A DNA stretch of 28,874 nt, from positions 1-28,874 of the forward strand of contig CALAQQ010000242.1 in the NCBI GenBank assembly GCA_937888485.1, given 5' to 3'. The first letter of the stretch is position 1. Each line of letters begins with the position of its first letter. The translations under genes and the position numbers were made by a program. Shown here piece by piece: positions 16,401 through 24,780 of the stretch. The stretch comes from an uncultured Clostridia bacterium. Its GTDB lineage: Bacteria > Bacillota > Clostridia > Oscillospirales > Acutalibacteraceae. The notes under the pieces were generated by a model. The model had not been told where the DNA came from. It saw only the letters and a list, made by a program, of their open reading frames with translations, and made no database searches.

Positions 16401-19400
16401 AATAACCCGTTGCAATATAAGTGTCTGTTTTTGCATCATAAACAGCAGGAATTCTGTAACCGCCGCTTACTACATAGAGAGTCTTTGTGCTGTCATATGC
16501 GGAAAGCTTGATTTCATAAGTGAACGGATTGTACGAATTGAAGGACATATAGTCGGGAACTATGTCTATAGTATCCATTGTTATCGTACGTCTCTGGCTT
16601 CCGTGATAGCAAGTGATGCTTTCAAAAGCAGGAACGGTTGTGCTGTAAGTTACAAACACGACACTTGATTCAATTTCTTTTTCTGTGCCTGCATCTATTT
16701 TTGCGGTAATTGAATAAATCTTATTGTTAATGGGTTCGGGAATTTCAACAGTAGCACGCCAATATCCGTTTTCTTCAGATACTGTATCACCGACTTTTGT
16801 TCCGTCTATGTAGATTTCAACGTCAGTGTTTTTGAGAGTGTTACCGTAAACGGGAACAAATGCGGAAGCAACTTCTGAAGGTGCTTTGATTGTAATATAG
16901 CCTTTGCCGTCGATTGTTTCGAAATTGATTTCGTGTTCTATTGCATACTCATGAGCGTAGGAATATGCATAGCCGACAATTGCGAAATCTTTGGGACAAC
17001 CGTCGAACGCATCTTCATCAATTGAAACAACGGTGGGAAGAATGGTTACTCTGTCAAGAAGAGGACAACCCATGAATACGCCGGAGGGAATTTCTCTGAT
17101 ACCGCCGCCAATTGTAATTTCAGAAACTAATGAATAAGCAAATGCACCGTTTTCAAGAGTATTTACGCTGTCGGGAATGTAAACATCTTCTACAGCGGTA
17201 AATGCAAATGCACCGCCCGAAACGGTCATAACCGATGAAGGAATTTCATAAAGACCGCTCTTTGTTTCTGCAACCTTGATAAGTCTTGTCTTATCATAGC
17301 TGTAGAGATCGCCGTCAACTGCCTTGAAGTTACGGTTTCCGGAATCAACGGTAACACCGGCATTATTTGTGAACCATGATGCAACATGCTCGAGTGTTTC
17401 GTTGACCTTGTTGATATCAAATTTGTCAATATCAATATGATTTCCTTCTTCTCCAGAATCTTCAAGAAGTTCTTCAAGCATCGGTCTGATCAAAGCGTTA
17501 AGATACTGGATTGCACCGTTAACAGAAGGATTGAGTGCCAAAACGCCGATATTTTCAAGGTTTTCGGGAAGATTGAATTCCTTGACGCTTGTGAGAGTGA
17601 ACGCAGTATCGCCGATTGTCTTCAGCTTGTTGCCGAATATAAACTGAGATTTGAAATCAACTTCCTCAAGCTTGATACATCCGAGGAAAGCTCCACTGCC
17701 GATATATTCTGTTTTTGCAGGAATATCGATGCTTTCAAGAAGAATATTTGCAAGGAATGCAGCGTTGCCTATATTTACCAGGTCTGAAGGAAGCTTATAG
17801 CTCTTTGTAAGACATCCGGTAAATACCTGAGTGGGAATTGTTTCAAGATCATCGGGAAGAACAATTTCATCTGCAAACAATGCAACGAACGAAGAGTTTC
17901 TGTAATCTCCATTTTCAAAGAATGTACGGTTTTCAAGCTTAAGAGTTGAAATGTTTGCGGCAGTAAAAGCTGCTTCACCGATTTCTTCAACGCTTTCAGG
18001 AATCACCATTTCGCCGATATTACTCAGAGCAAATGTTATAGGTTGAAGTTTTGTAACTGTTGAGGGAATAACAACCTCATCAAGATTACATAAAGCAAAT
18101 GCTCCCATAAGAACATCTGTTGTACCGTCATCAATTCTTACCTTGCCGGTTTTTGTTGCAGGGCAGGCAATAAGGTACTTTTCTTCCTCATCATCGTCAT
18201 AGAAATCGCCTTTAACATAAAGAATACCGTCATCATCATAAAGACCGGGATGATCTTCCGAAACGTTAAAGCCTTTGAAGGTTGTGAGAGAAGCTGCTTC
18301 CACAACTCCTGTGAGCAAGCCTGTAACTTTGCTATAGACCTCATCAACACTGCTGATGCTCATGATATAGTTGCAAACACCGTTAATAACATTATTAATT
18401 GTGTTTATCATTTCATCTTCATCGCTGTCGGATATATCGATTACTATATCATATATTGCGTGAGCAATATCAACAATATTATCTTTGTAGTTTCCGATTA
18501 ATTCGACAAGAGAATTAATATCAATCTTCATTGTTGCGGATGAAGTTGCAAGCAATTCAAGTGCTAAATCATAATAAAATTCGCCGTCTTCAGGGTCTAC
18601 TGCAAAACCTGCAGGAACATCAATGGTTTCAAGATTTGCGCATGAAACGAAGGGAACACCCATGTAGATAACATCTTCGGGGATTGAGAAGCTTGTTGCG
18701 GGAGATGCGGAAGGATATGAGATAAGAGCTCTTCTTCTGATATCATTCTCTTCCATAACCCCATAAAGAACACCGTCAGAACCTGCTTCATAAATGGGGT
18801 TAGCTTCATCAACGGTATACTTTTCAACTGATGAACAGCCGACAAATGCAGTCATGCCAATTTCTTCCACTGAGGCACCGATATTGATTTCTGTAAGAGA
18901 AATACATCCGGCAAATGCTGCTTCGCCGATTGCTGTTGTGTCTGCATTTATGGGAGCACTCTTAAGGTTTATACAGCCCATGAACGCACTGTCGGGGATT
19001 ACGGTAACAGCTTCGGGAAGAGTGATTGATTCAAGTGAAGTGTTAAGAGCAAATGCGCCGCTACCAATTTCTGTAACGGTAGAAGGAATATCTATCGACT
19101 TGAGTGCCAGACATCCTGAAAATGTGCCGTCATTGATAGCCGTAATACCTTCGGGAAGAGTTATCGATTCAATGCCTACACAGAATGTGAATGCATCCTT
19201 GCCGATATCTTCAACGCTTGAAGGAATCGAAATGCCTGTAAGCATCGTACAGTTTTCAAAAGCCCCGTCACCGATGGATTTTGTTCCTTCCTTGACGACA
19301 TATTCGCCGCTTACGGAAGCGGAATCAGCCTTGTAGAGCGTATCGCCTAAATAGAGAACGCCGTTTTCATAGTTTTCTTTGTTATCGACAAACGGTGTGC

Positions 19401-22400
19401 TGTCAATACCGCTCGCACCGAGACCCTTGACGCCGTTTCCGATTTCAATCTTTTCAAGATTGTTGCAATAGCTGAATACACGTTCGCCGAGTTCAACACC
19501 CGAGGGAAGATTAATCTCGGTAATTGAGCTGTCATAAAAAGCTTCGTCGCCGATATATTCAAGACCTTCGGGAAGAGTTACCTTTGAAATATAGCTTGCA
19601 TATCTGAATAAGCCGGCAACAATAACCTTTGTGCCTTCTCTGATAACAATATCTGTCGGATTTTCATAATCGCCATTGTATTCGAAGCTTATAAGATATC
19701 CGTCTATATAGTAGAATCTGAAATCGTTTTCTTCTGCCCAATTGTCGGAATCATTGTAATGCGCTGTGTTATGGAATGCGTTTGAACTGATTTTTGTTTT
19801 GTTTCCGAGAATTGTAATATCGTCAAGCTTTGAACAATATGAAAAAGCAGATGAATTGATATATTCAACGCTTGCAGGAATAACAATTCCGGTCAATGAA
19901 TCACAGTCGTAAAAAGCACCATAACCTATGCTTTCAACGCCTTCGGAAATTGTAACGCTTGCAAGGTTATTACAGTATGCAAAAGCATATGAACCGATTT
20001 CTTTGACGCTTCCGGGAATAACAATTCCGGTCAATGAATCACAGTCGTAAAAAGCATCATAACCTATGCTTTCAACGCCTTCGGAAATTGTAACGCTTGC
20101 AAGGTTATCACAGTCATAAAAAGCATATGAATCGATTTCCTTGACGCTTCCGGGAATAACAATTTCGGTTAATGAATTACAGTATCTAAAAGCATAACTG
20201 CCTATGATTTCAACGCCTTCGGAAATTGTAACGCTTGCAAGGTTATAACAGCTTTCAAAAGCATATAAACCGATTTCCTTGACACTTCCGGGGATAACAA
20301 TTCCGGTTAATGAATCACAGTCATAAAAAGCATTTGAACCGATTTCCTTGACATTTGCAGAAATTACAATGCTTTCAAGTTTATCACAGTTATAAAAGGC
20401 TTGGGCAGCAATTGTTTCGACACTTTCGGGAATGCTGTATGTGGTTTCTTCTCGGTTTGCGGGGTATAAAACAAGAGTTTTCATATCCTTGCTGTAAATA
20501 ACACCGTCAACCGAGGTGAAATACTCATTCTGACTGTCAATAACGATATTCACAAGCGAAGAAACATTTAATCTGTTGAAAGTTTTTAATGTTCGCGGAA
20601 TAACAATTTCTGTGATTTTACTATTATCACTGAATGCACTGCTGTCAATTCTTTCAACGGGGTATCCGCCAATCGTTTCGGGGACAACAACAGAGCCTTC
20701 AAGCAATGCATCGCAATCGGAAATAACCGAATATATATATGCGTTGCCCTCGTCATCATATCCTGTCGAGGTATAATAATCGAACACAAAATCACCGCAG
20801 ATATCGCATAAATCGGTACCGTTTGTGGCGGTATGGTTGCAAATTTCCGTAAGTTTTACATCAAATTCTATTTCTTTGGGATTTCCCCTATAATTGGAAA
20901 GGGATATACAGAAATAATATGTTTCACCGGCACTGAAATTATATGTAACTTTGAAGTTACTATTATAACCGCCGTCATTGTCACTGGTAAGCCAACGCGA
21001 ATTTGCGTTATAAAGAACGCAGTATGTATCAGAATCCGAATAAGATCTGAAAGCATAGGTTTTATCAGCCTCGGGAACGAATTTAACATAGGTTTCCCCT
21101 TCTGATTCAAGTTCAACCGTCAGAGTTTCGCCGGCTTCTATATCGTATGTTTTTATGTTTTCCGCTTCGGTAACAGTTAAAGTAAGCGAACCGGAATCCA
21201 AATAATTGCTATATGCTCGGAAGAAATATGATTCATCTTCACAAAGGAATGCCGATACACTGCTGCCGCTGTAGCCGTAATTATAAGAAATCTGACTCAA
21301 ATCTTCATTGTACAGATAAAAACGAGTATAATCGTCTACTTCCGATGTAAAGATATACTTACCGTCTTTTTCGGGAATAAATTCAATATAGGGAGTGTAG
21401 TTTGAATCAAAATCTGCCGTCACAGGTTTACCGAGTTCTGCAACAAGAGCCTCTTGTACGGCAAGTGTTATATCCATACTTTCACGGCTCTCATAATGTC
21501 CGACTCTGAAATAATATGTTTTTCCCCCTACAAGGAACTGTTTGAACTGAACACCGTTTTCGTTGGCATTGTAATAATTGTAAGCAATTGTACCCAGCTG
21601 TTCATTATAAAGATAAACATATAAGCTGTTCTGTGAATCCATTGTGAAAGTATATTCGCCGCTCTTCTCGGGAATAACCGTGATATAAGGAGAATAACCG
21701 GAAGAAACATCTGCAGTCAGAGTTTCATCAACTTCTAAAAATACATCTTCTTCCTTGGTGAGGGATACCTTTATGCTGTCCGCATCTGTACAATTGTAAA
21801 CCCTGAAATAATATGTTTCTCCTGCAACAAGAAAACTTTTGATTTGGAAATTGTCTCCAGTACCTCCGTCATAATCAGAAGTGATACGATTCATGTTTTT
21901 ATTATACAGTGCCGCATCTGCATCGCTCTCAGTAAGTGACGTGAAGGAATATTCACCGCCGACTTCGGGAACAAAACTGATATAAACGGATTTGCCCGAA
22001 TAAATATCTATATCCAGAGTATCGCCGTTTTCGATAACAACGTCATCTGCTCTTGTCAATGTTATGGGAACACTGGCGGCTGTTGAATATCTGTCTGCGC
22101 GGAAATAATATGTTTTTCCGGCATAAAGATGTTCTGCAATACAAAGGGTTGCGCCTTCAGTATAGGAGTAATTATTAGTAACAGAATTCAGATTGCCGTC
22201 ATAAAGATAAGCATTAGTACCGTACTCCGAAGGCACTGTGAATATATATGTTCCGTCAGTTTCGGGGATAAACTTGATATAATCAGTTGATCCTGAAGAA
22301 ATATCCTCAGTCAGAGTATCACCGACACTGATAACGGTATTTCCCGATTTGATAAATGTAACATCAATGCTTTCGGGGTTATAGTCGTAATCGTCCTGTG

Positions 22401-23736
22401 CCTGGAAATAATATGTTTCTCCTGCAGTAAGGATTTTTGCAAACTGGTATTCTCCGTTGCAGCTGTAACCGCTTAAAAAATTAAAATTGGAATTATACAA
22501 ATAACGGTATACATATTTATCACAATCAGATTTTACGGTATATAAACCGTCAGTTTCGGGAACAAATTTTACATAGGGAGTATATTCCGAAACAAAATCC
22601 ACCGTAACAGTTTCGCCAGTCTTTGCAACAACATCCTCTACCTCAGTGAGGGTTATTTCAATGCTGTCGTGGTTTGAATAATTCTCTGCGTAGAAATAAT
22701 ATATTTCTCCCGCTGCGAGCATTGCTCCGATTTGAAGACTTCCGTCTTCTTCCTTACCGAATTCATAAGCAAGCGAATATAATCCCTCATTATACAAATA
22801 AACTTTTACGTCGCTTTCAGAAGGTACTGTAAAAGCATATAAGCCTTTGTTTTCGGGAACAAATTTGATATAAGGAGAATATCCGGATTTAATGTCTGCT
22901 GTCACGGTTTCGCCGACTTCTATGGTTTCCTCCGGATTGTAAATGATTGCATCAATACTTTCGGATACTGAATAACTCTCTGCCCTAAAATAATATGTGT
23001 TTCCTGCATTAAGATATCTCGCAAGCTGAAGGGTATTACCTTCGTAAGAATTATACTTGGATGCTATTGAACTCAAATTCTCATTGTAAAGATAAATATA
23101 TGCGTAACGGTCTACATATGTTTCAAAAACATAAATACCGTCGGTTTCGGGGACAAACTTGAGATAAGAAGACTGTCCCGAAACAATTTCTGTTGTCAGG
23201 GTTTCACCGAATTCCAGAACTTCAATATCATTAGTCAGGCTTGTAAGTTTTACTTCCATAGCGCCCGAAGTTGAAGAACTGTAAAATCTCACACCGTAAT
23301 AATAAGTTTTTCCGGCATCAAATGATTTTGTAATTAAGAAATTAGAGTTTGAGCCGCCGTCATCATTATAAGTAATCTGATTATAATTCTCATCATACAG
23401 ATAGCCGTATGTGTCGCTGGACGAATTTGATGTGAAGACATAAACACCGTCAGCCTCGGGAGTGAACTCGATGTAAGTTATCTCACTTGCAAGGACTTCA
23501 ACCGTCAGTGTTTCATCAACACCAATGGTATACTTCGCCAGATTTTCCGATTCTTCGGAGGCGGAAGCAGTCATCAATTCTTCTGAATCGGATGAATCTG
23601 CAGGCATCGGTGTTTCTGCAACGGACTGTGTTTCAACAGAATCCGTATAAGCAAAAACGCCTGACACGGGGGCTATACCCATGACCATTACGGCAGCCAT
23701 AAGAACAGCCAACAGTTTTTTGCTGATTTTTCTCAT
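13456..23736 (-). CDS. Giant secreted multi-domain surface protein (PPC-like repeats, BspA-type LRR, Big_2, InlB repeats)
   Basis: 3426 residues, the largest gene here. Signal peptide at 1-29 (basic start, LLAVLMAAVMVMGIAP core, cleavage likely after VFA). Nine PPC-like repeats of 95-105 residues at 70-965, each with a YIKFVPETDGxYxF core and ending AGETYYFRA. A CxxCG pair at 977-981. BspA/LRR_5 leucine-rich repeats at about 1000-2265 (units like SLTGIVIPGSVKEIGSYAF), interrupted by helical inserts near 1735-1810 and 2070-2120. Ig-like domains at about 2268-2700. Big_2 domains near 2777-2861 and 2930-3014. InlB-like repeats between and after them. A C2H2-like finger near 3278. A final tail with KLVSFFKNLF. 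Outside the cell, likely adhesion or host contact. No LPXTG or SLH anchor. AGGAGAGG precedes the ATG. Family identity is firm, role inferred. Confidence 0.93.
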   Translation of the reverse strand: MRKISKKLLAVLMAAVMVMGIAPVSGVFAYTDSVETQSVAETPMPADSSDSEELMTASASEESENLAKYTIGVDETLTVEVLASEITYIEFTPEADGVYVFTSNSSSDTYGYLYDENYNQITYNDDGGSNSNFLITKSFDAGKTYYYGVRFYSSSTSGAMEVKLTSLTNDIEVLEFGETLTTEIVSGQSSYLKFVPETDGIYVFETYVDRYAYIYLYNENLSSIASKYNSYEGNTLQLARYLNAGNTYYFRAESYSVSESIDAIIYNPEETIEVGETVTADIKSGYSPYIKFVPENKGLYAFTVPSESDVKVYLYNEGLYSLAYEFGKEEDGSLQIGAMLAAGEIYYFYAENYSNHDSIEITLTEVEDVVAKTGETVTVDFVSEYTPYVKFVPETDGLYTVKSDCDKYVYRYLYNSNFNFLSGYSCNGEYQFAKILTAGETYYFQAQDDYDYNPESIDVTFIKSGNTVISVGDTLTEDISSGSTDYIKFIPETDGTYIFTVPSEYGTNAYLYDGNLNSVTNNYSYTEGATLCIAEHLYAGKTYYFRADRYSTAASVPITLTRADDVVIENGDTLDIDIYSGKSVYISFVPEVGGEYSFTSLTESDADAALYNKNMNRITSDYDGGTGDNFQIKSFLVAGETYYFRVYNCTDADSIKVSLTKEEDVFLEVDETLTADVSSGYSPYITVIPEKSGEYTFTMDSQNSLYVYLYNEQLGTIAYNYYNANENGVQFKQFLVGGKTYYFRVGHYESRESMDITLAVQEALVAELGKPVTADFDSNYTPYIEFIPEKDGKYIFTSEVDDYTRFYLYNEDLSQISYNYGYSGSSVSAFLCEDESYFFRAYSNYLDSGSLTLTVTEAENIKTYDIEAGETLTVELESEGETYVKFVPEADKTYAFRSYSDSDTYCVLYNANSRWLTSDNDGGYNSNFKVTYNFSAGETYYFCISLSNYRGNPKEIEFDVKLTEICNHTATNGTDLCDICGDFVFDYYTSTGYDDEGNAYIYSVISDCDALLEGSVVVPETIGGYPVERIDSSAFSDNSKITEIVIPRTLKTFNRLNVSSLVNIVIDSQNEYFTSVDGVIYSKDMKTLVLYPANREETTYSIPESVETIAAQAFYNCDKLESIVISANVKEIGSNAFYDCDSLTGIVIPGSVKEIGLYAFESCYNLASVTISEGVEIIGSYAFRYCNSLTEIVIPGSVKEIDSYAFYDCDNLASVTISEGVESIGYDAFYDCDSLTGIVIPGSVKEIGSYAFAYCNNLASVTISEGVESIGYGAFYDCDSLTGIVIPASVEYINSSAFSYCSKLDDITILGNKTKISSNAFHNTAHYNDSDNWAEENDFRFYYIDGYLISFEYNGDYENPTDIVIREGTKVIVAGLFRYASYISKVTLPEGLEYIGDEAFYDSSITEINLPSGVELGERVFSYCNNLEKIEIGNGVKGLGASGIDSTPFVDNKENYENGVLYLGDTLYKADSASVSGEYVVKEGTKSIGDGAFENCTMLTGISIPSSVEDIGKDAFTFCVGIESITLPEGITAINDGTFSGCLALKSIDIPSTVTEIGSGAFALNTSLESITLPEAVTVIPDSAFMGCINLKSAPINADTTAIGEAAFAGCISLTEINIGASVEEIGMTAFVGCSSVEKYTVDEANPIYEAGSDGVLYGVMEENDIRRRALISYPSASPATSFSIPEDVIYMGVPFVSCANLETIDVPAGFAVDPEDGEFYYDLALELLATSSATMKIDINSLVELIGNYKDNIVDIAHAIYDIVIDISDSDEDEMINTINNVINGVCNYIMSISSVDEVYSKVTGLLTGVVEAASLTTFKGFNVSEDHPGLYDDDGILYVKGDFYDDDEEEKYLIACPATKTGKVRIDDGTTDVLMGAFALCNLDEVVIPSTVTKLQPITFALSNIGEMVIPESVEEIGEAAFTAANISTLKLENRTFFENGDYRNSSFVALFADEIVLPDDLETIPTQVFTGCLTKSYKLPSDLVNIGNAAFLANILLESIDIPAKTEYIGSGAFLGCIKLEEVDFKSQFIFGNKLKTIGDTAFTLTSVKEFNLPENLENIGVLALNPSVNGAIQYLNALIRPMLEELLEDSGEEGNHIDIDKFDINKVNETLEHVASWFTNNAGVTVDSGNRNFKAVDGDLYSYDKTRLIKVAETKSGLYEIPSSVMTVSGGAFAFTAVEDVYIPDSVNTLENGAFAYSLVSEITIGGGIREIPSGVFMGCPLLDRVTILPTVVSIDEDAFDGCPKDFAIVGYAYSYAHEYAIEHEINFETIDGKGYITIKAPSEVASAFVPVYGNTLKNTDVEIYIDGTKVGDTVSEENGYWRATVEIPEPINNKIYSITAKIDAGTEKEIESSVVFVTYSTTVPAFESITCYHGSQRRTITMDTIDIVPDYMSFNSYNPFTYEIKLSAYDSTKTLYVVSGGYRIPAVYDAKTDTYIATGYFGRAGGSHVPEYVTLELGGCTLANTSFRFPFIIDPSGFIYEAVHSNRVEGAVVSIFFRDENGLAQLWEDAFIYGQESSIITGSEGLFSWDVPNGFWQVKAEKEDYETGLSDWLPVPPEQLEVYVGLITKLSPNVKYVNGYSDGIDITFDQYMDMTTVNSENIVVTDESDDIVEGSWSPVNPEVSGTDSSVYYATTFTFTPETTLEGSYIVNVNNVENYADKAISVPYVGTVTVKQRVETLSAPESLGLIYGHDYTDSTDNVIVLDGGSGAAGLTVNVALGDDFYVESVTTVTFDEEGKAAITINPTRPGVTTVSFNLDGTNLVEKTQIVVSMPEETRVTGITLSKESVELQVDAEKQITANVAPEFATNRTVIWSSSDSSVATVDENGIVKAVKVGKATVTATTVDGGFTASCEVNVVAPASYTVTWIIDGVEHKQTLSEGDKIVVPEATEKEGYIFKGWSAEIPSVMPAENLTFTAIYEKIEAPAVKVTGVTISDSSAEIFVGAGKQLSANVVPADATNKSVTWSSSDRSVATVDGNGLVKGVKAGQATITVTTADGGFTAECTVTVEVETHKVTWIIDGVETTQTVAVGEKLTAPEVTEKEGYTFTGWTPEVPSKMPAEDVTFTAMFTANKYNAVFNANGGAWSDGSSEKPVPTEYGTEIEAPEAPARDGYLFAGWTPDVGIMDDVNGKTFNAVWISETETFYTVETYTMNTVGEYEKSSKVIVADAGESVTAEYTVPTGFSYNANKSVDRGTVAEDNSLVLKIYLDRNTYKFTTVVDGVSTSASYLYGAMVSEPVTPVKDGYKFVKWDKAVPETMPAEDVTITAEFERFYICPDCGKEFIGEDAINKHIAEEEKSKIKATIEIKNNPGSKTIKYGETLELTAVVTDMPADAIIVWYLDGEQKGEGEKFGVYFEGGTKTVEVKLVDASGNVLEDADGNEISDSEEVTVKAGFWQKLVSFFKNLFRMNRTIVQSIFKGVF
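19870..20420 (-). repeat. Near-identical 138-bp tandem repeats inside the LRR region
   Basis: The word TCACAGTCGT or close variants starts at 19901, 20039, 20177 and 20315, an exact 138-bp period. Each unit encodes 46 residues (two leucine-rich repeats, SLTGIVIPGSVKEIG... and NLASVTISEGVESIG...). The copies differ by only a few bases, much less than the LRRs on either side, so this block was amplified recently and could vary in copy number. Confidence 0.9.
20844..23529 (-). repeat. Nine PPC-like protein repeats (about 300 bp each)
   Basis: Residues 70-965 of the giant protein fall into nine units, each opening with GETLT-type turns, then YIKFVPE.DG.Y.F, a YLYNENL strand, and AG.TYYFRA. They are diverged in DNA, unlike the 138-bp LRR block, so they are older. 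The fold call (bacterial pre-peptidase C-terminal-like) is by pattern. Confidence 0.75.
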
Positions 23737-23806
23737 TAAAAACCTCTCCTTTTATAATTTTCGGCACTGTCAACAAGCGTGACAATCCGAATTTCCAGAC
23801 AAGAAC

Positions 23807-23835
23807 ATTTAAGCACTTTAGTTGGAAAAAGTCAA
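23807..23835 (-). promoter_or_regulatory. Candidate sigma-A promoter of the giant gene
   Basis: On the minus strand TTGACT, a 17-nt spacer and TTAAAT, a moderate -10. It gives a leader of about 65 nt before the ATG at 23736. Confidence 0.5.
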
Positions 23836-23920
23836 CAGTTTTTATACATTTTTTCATACATTTATATATTCTTATATTATTTCAACGGTTTCAGTAACCC
23901 CTTTGAATCCGCTGATAAAA

Positions 23921-23958
23921 AAATTAAGGTTTATACCTGACGGTATAAACCTTAATTT
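23921..23958. terminator. Perfect 17-bp stem hairpin at the island edge
   Basis: AAATTAAGGTTTATACC, loop TGAC, then an exact complement. On the minus strand it runs into TTTTTTT, so it can act as a terminator of leftward transcripts. No leftward gene lies immediately to its right, which leaves its purpose open. An 8-bp inverted pair, GGGATGAA at 23959 and TTCATCCC at 24025, follows. Otherwise the 335-bp gap between 23736 and 24072 holds only the promoter of the giant gene. Confidence 0.6.
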
Positions 23959-24071
23959 GGGATGAAAGATAACAACGGATTTGCTGAAATAATTGTTTTA
24001 ACGGCGTTATCATACACATTCTGCTTCATCCCGAAAAAGTCCTTTCATAGTATAAACGAGGAGATGAATTG

Positions 24072-24341
24072 ATGTCAACATTTATTGAAGAATTATACTA
24101 TGGAAACATCGAGACGCAGGAATTGAATTCTGAATTGTCAGCAGACCTCAGAAATAAGCTGAGCAAGCTTACAGAAAAGGAAGAACAGCTTACGGCAAAA
24201 CTTACCGCAGAGGATAAGGAACGGTTTCTCGACTATGCGAATACATACAATGAGTTTTTGAGTTTAAGCAATTCAGATAGCTTTATGTCAGGTTTCAGGC
24301 TTGGCGCTAAATTCACATACGACACATTTGTTGTTGATTGA
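24072..24341 (+). CDS. DUF6809 family small helical protein
   Basis: 89 residues from the ATG at 24072 (GAGGAG 8 nt upstream; the preceding TTG is also in frame). FIEELYYGNIETQE at the start, a charged helical middle (EKEEQLTAKLTAEDKERFLDY) and SFMSGFRLGAKFTYDTF at the end match the DUF6809 pattern. Members are usually carried on Clostridia integrative elements and plasmids; function unknown. It ends 14 bp before tnpV. Confidence 0.85.
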   Translation: MSTFIEELYYGNIETQELNSELSADLRNKLSKLTEKEEQLTAKLTAEDKERFLDYANTYNEFLSLSNSDSFMSGFRLGAKFTYDTFVVD

Positions 24342-24355
24342 AAGGAGTTATAGTT

Positions 24356-24730
24356 ATGACTAAATCATCATTCGAACAAAACGGCGGCACATACAGAATG
24401 GTTGGCGATTACAGAATACCAAATATAACATTACCTGCCGAAGCAAGCAAACCACTTGGCATATGGGGTAAGCGATACCTCGATTACCTCAGAAATCATA
24501 AGCGGGTTCAGTTTAATATCATGCTTATGACAGGAACACTATGGACTCATCTTGCAGAGGTTGATGAACAAGCATCAGATATGTTCTCTCGGCTGGTAGA
24601 GCAGATGAAGGTCAAAGAAGGAATAACAGAACAACTCAAAGAACAAAACCAAATGGAATGGGTTGCTCAGATGAATAACATTGAAGCAAGAGCGAGAGAA
24701 ATTGTAGAAAGAGATTTTATATACACATAA
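24356..24730 (+). CDS. tnpV: TnpV family transposon-encoded protein
   Basis: 124 residues from the ATG at 24356, with AAAGGAG 8 nt upstream. It carries the family signature throughout: FEQNGGTYRMVGDYRIPNIT, KPLGIWGKRYLDYLRNHK, then EQNQMEWVAQMNNIEARARE. TnpV is known from Tn4451/Tn4453-type mobilizable transposons and related Clostridia elements; its role is unclear. No recombinase, relaxase or transposase gene is visible beside it, so this is either a remnant or a free-standing pair with DUF6809. Confidence 0.9.
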   Translation: MTKSSFEQNGGTYRMVGDYRIPNITLPAEASKPLGIWGKRYLDYLRNHKRVQFNIMLMTGTLWTHLAEVDEQASDMFSRLVEQMKVKEGITEQLKEQNQMEWVAQMNNIEARAREIVERDFIYT

Positions 24731-24740
24731 TTAATTAGTA

Positions 24741-24780
24741 AAACAAAAAGAGAAGATTGCTAAAACTTCTCTTTTTGTTT
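24741..24780. terminator. Bidirectional terminator between tnpV and the MBL operon
   Basis: AAACAAAAAGAGAAG, loop ATTGCTAAAA, then CTTCTCTTTTTGTTT, a 15-bp perfect stem. A T-rich run follows on both strands. It ends right against the stop of the 447-residue MBL gene. Confidence 0.88.

Noticed and set aside
18794..19336. Plus-strand open frame of 180 codons opposite the LRR region
   Set aside because: It is antisense to a clear, repeat-encoding gene; its length follows from the biased codons of the LRRs, and it has no ribosome binding site or family features.
19870..20420. Regular repeats suggesting a CRISPR array
   Set aside because: The 138-bp period is coding LRR sequence with no unique spacers, and no cas genes are present.
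24072..24730. Toxin-antitoxin reading of the two small tandem genes
   Set aside because: The second is a recognisable TnpV and the first a DUF6809 protein; neither has toxin or antitoxin features.
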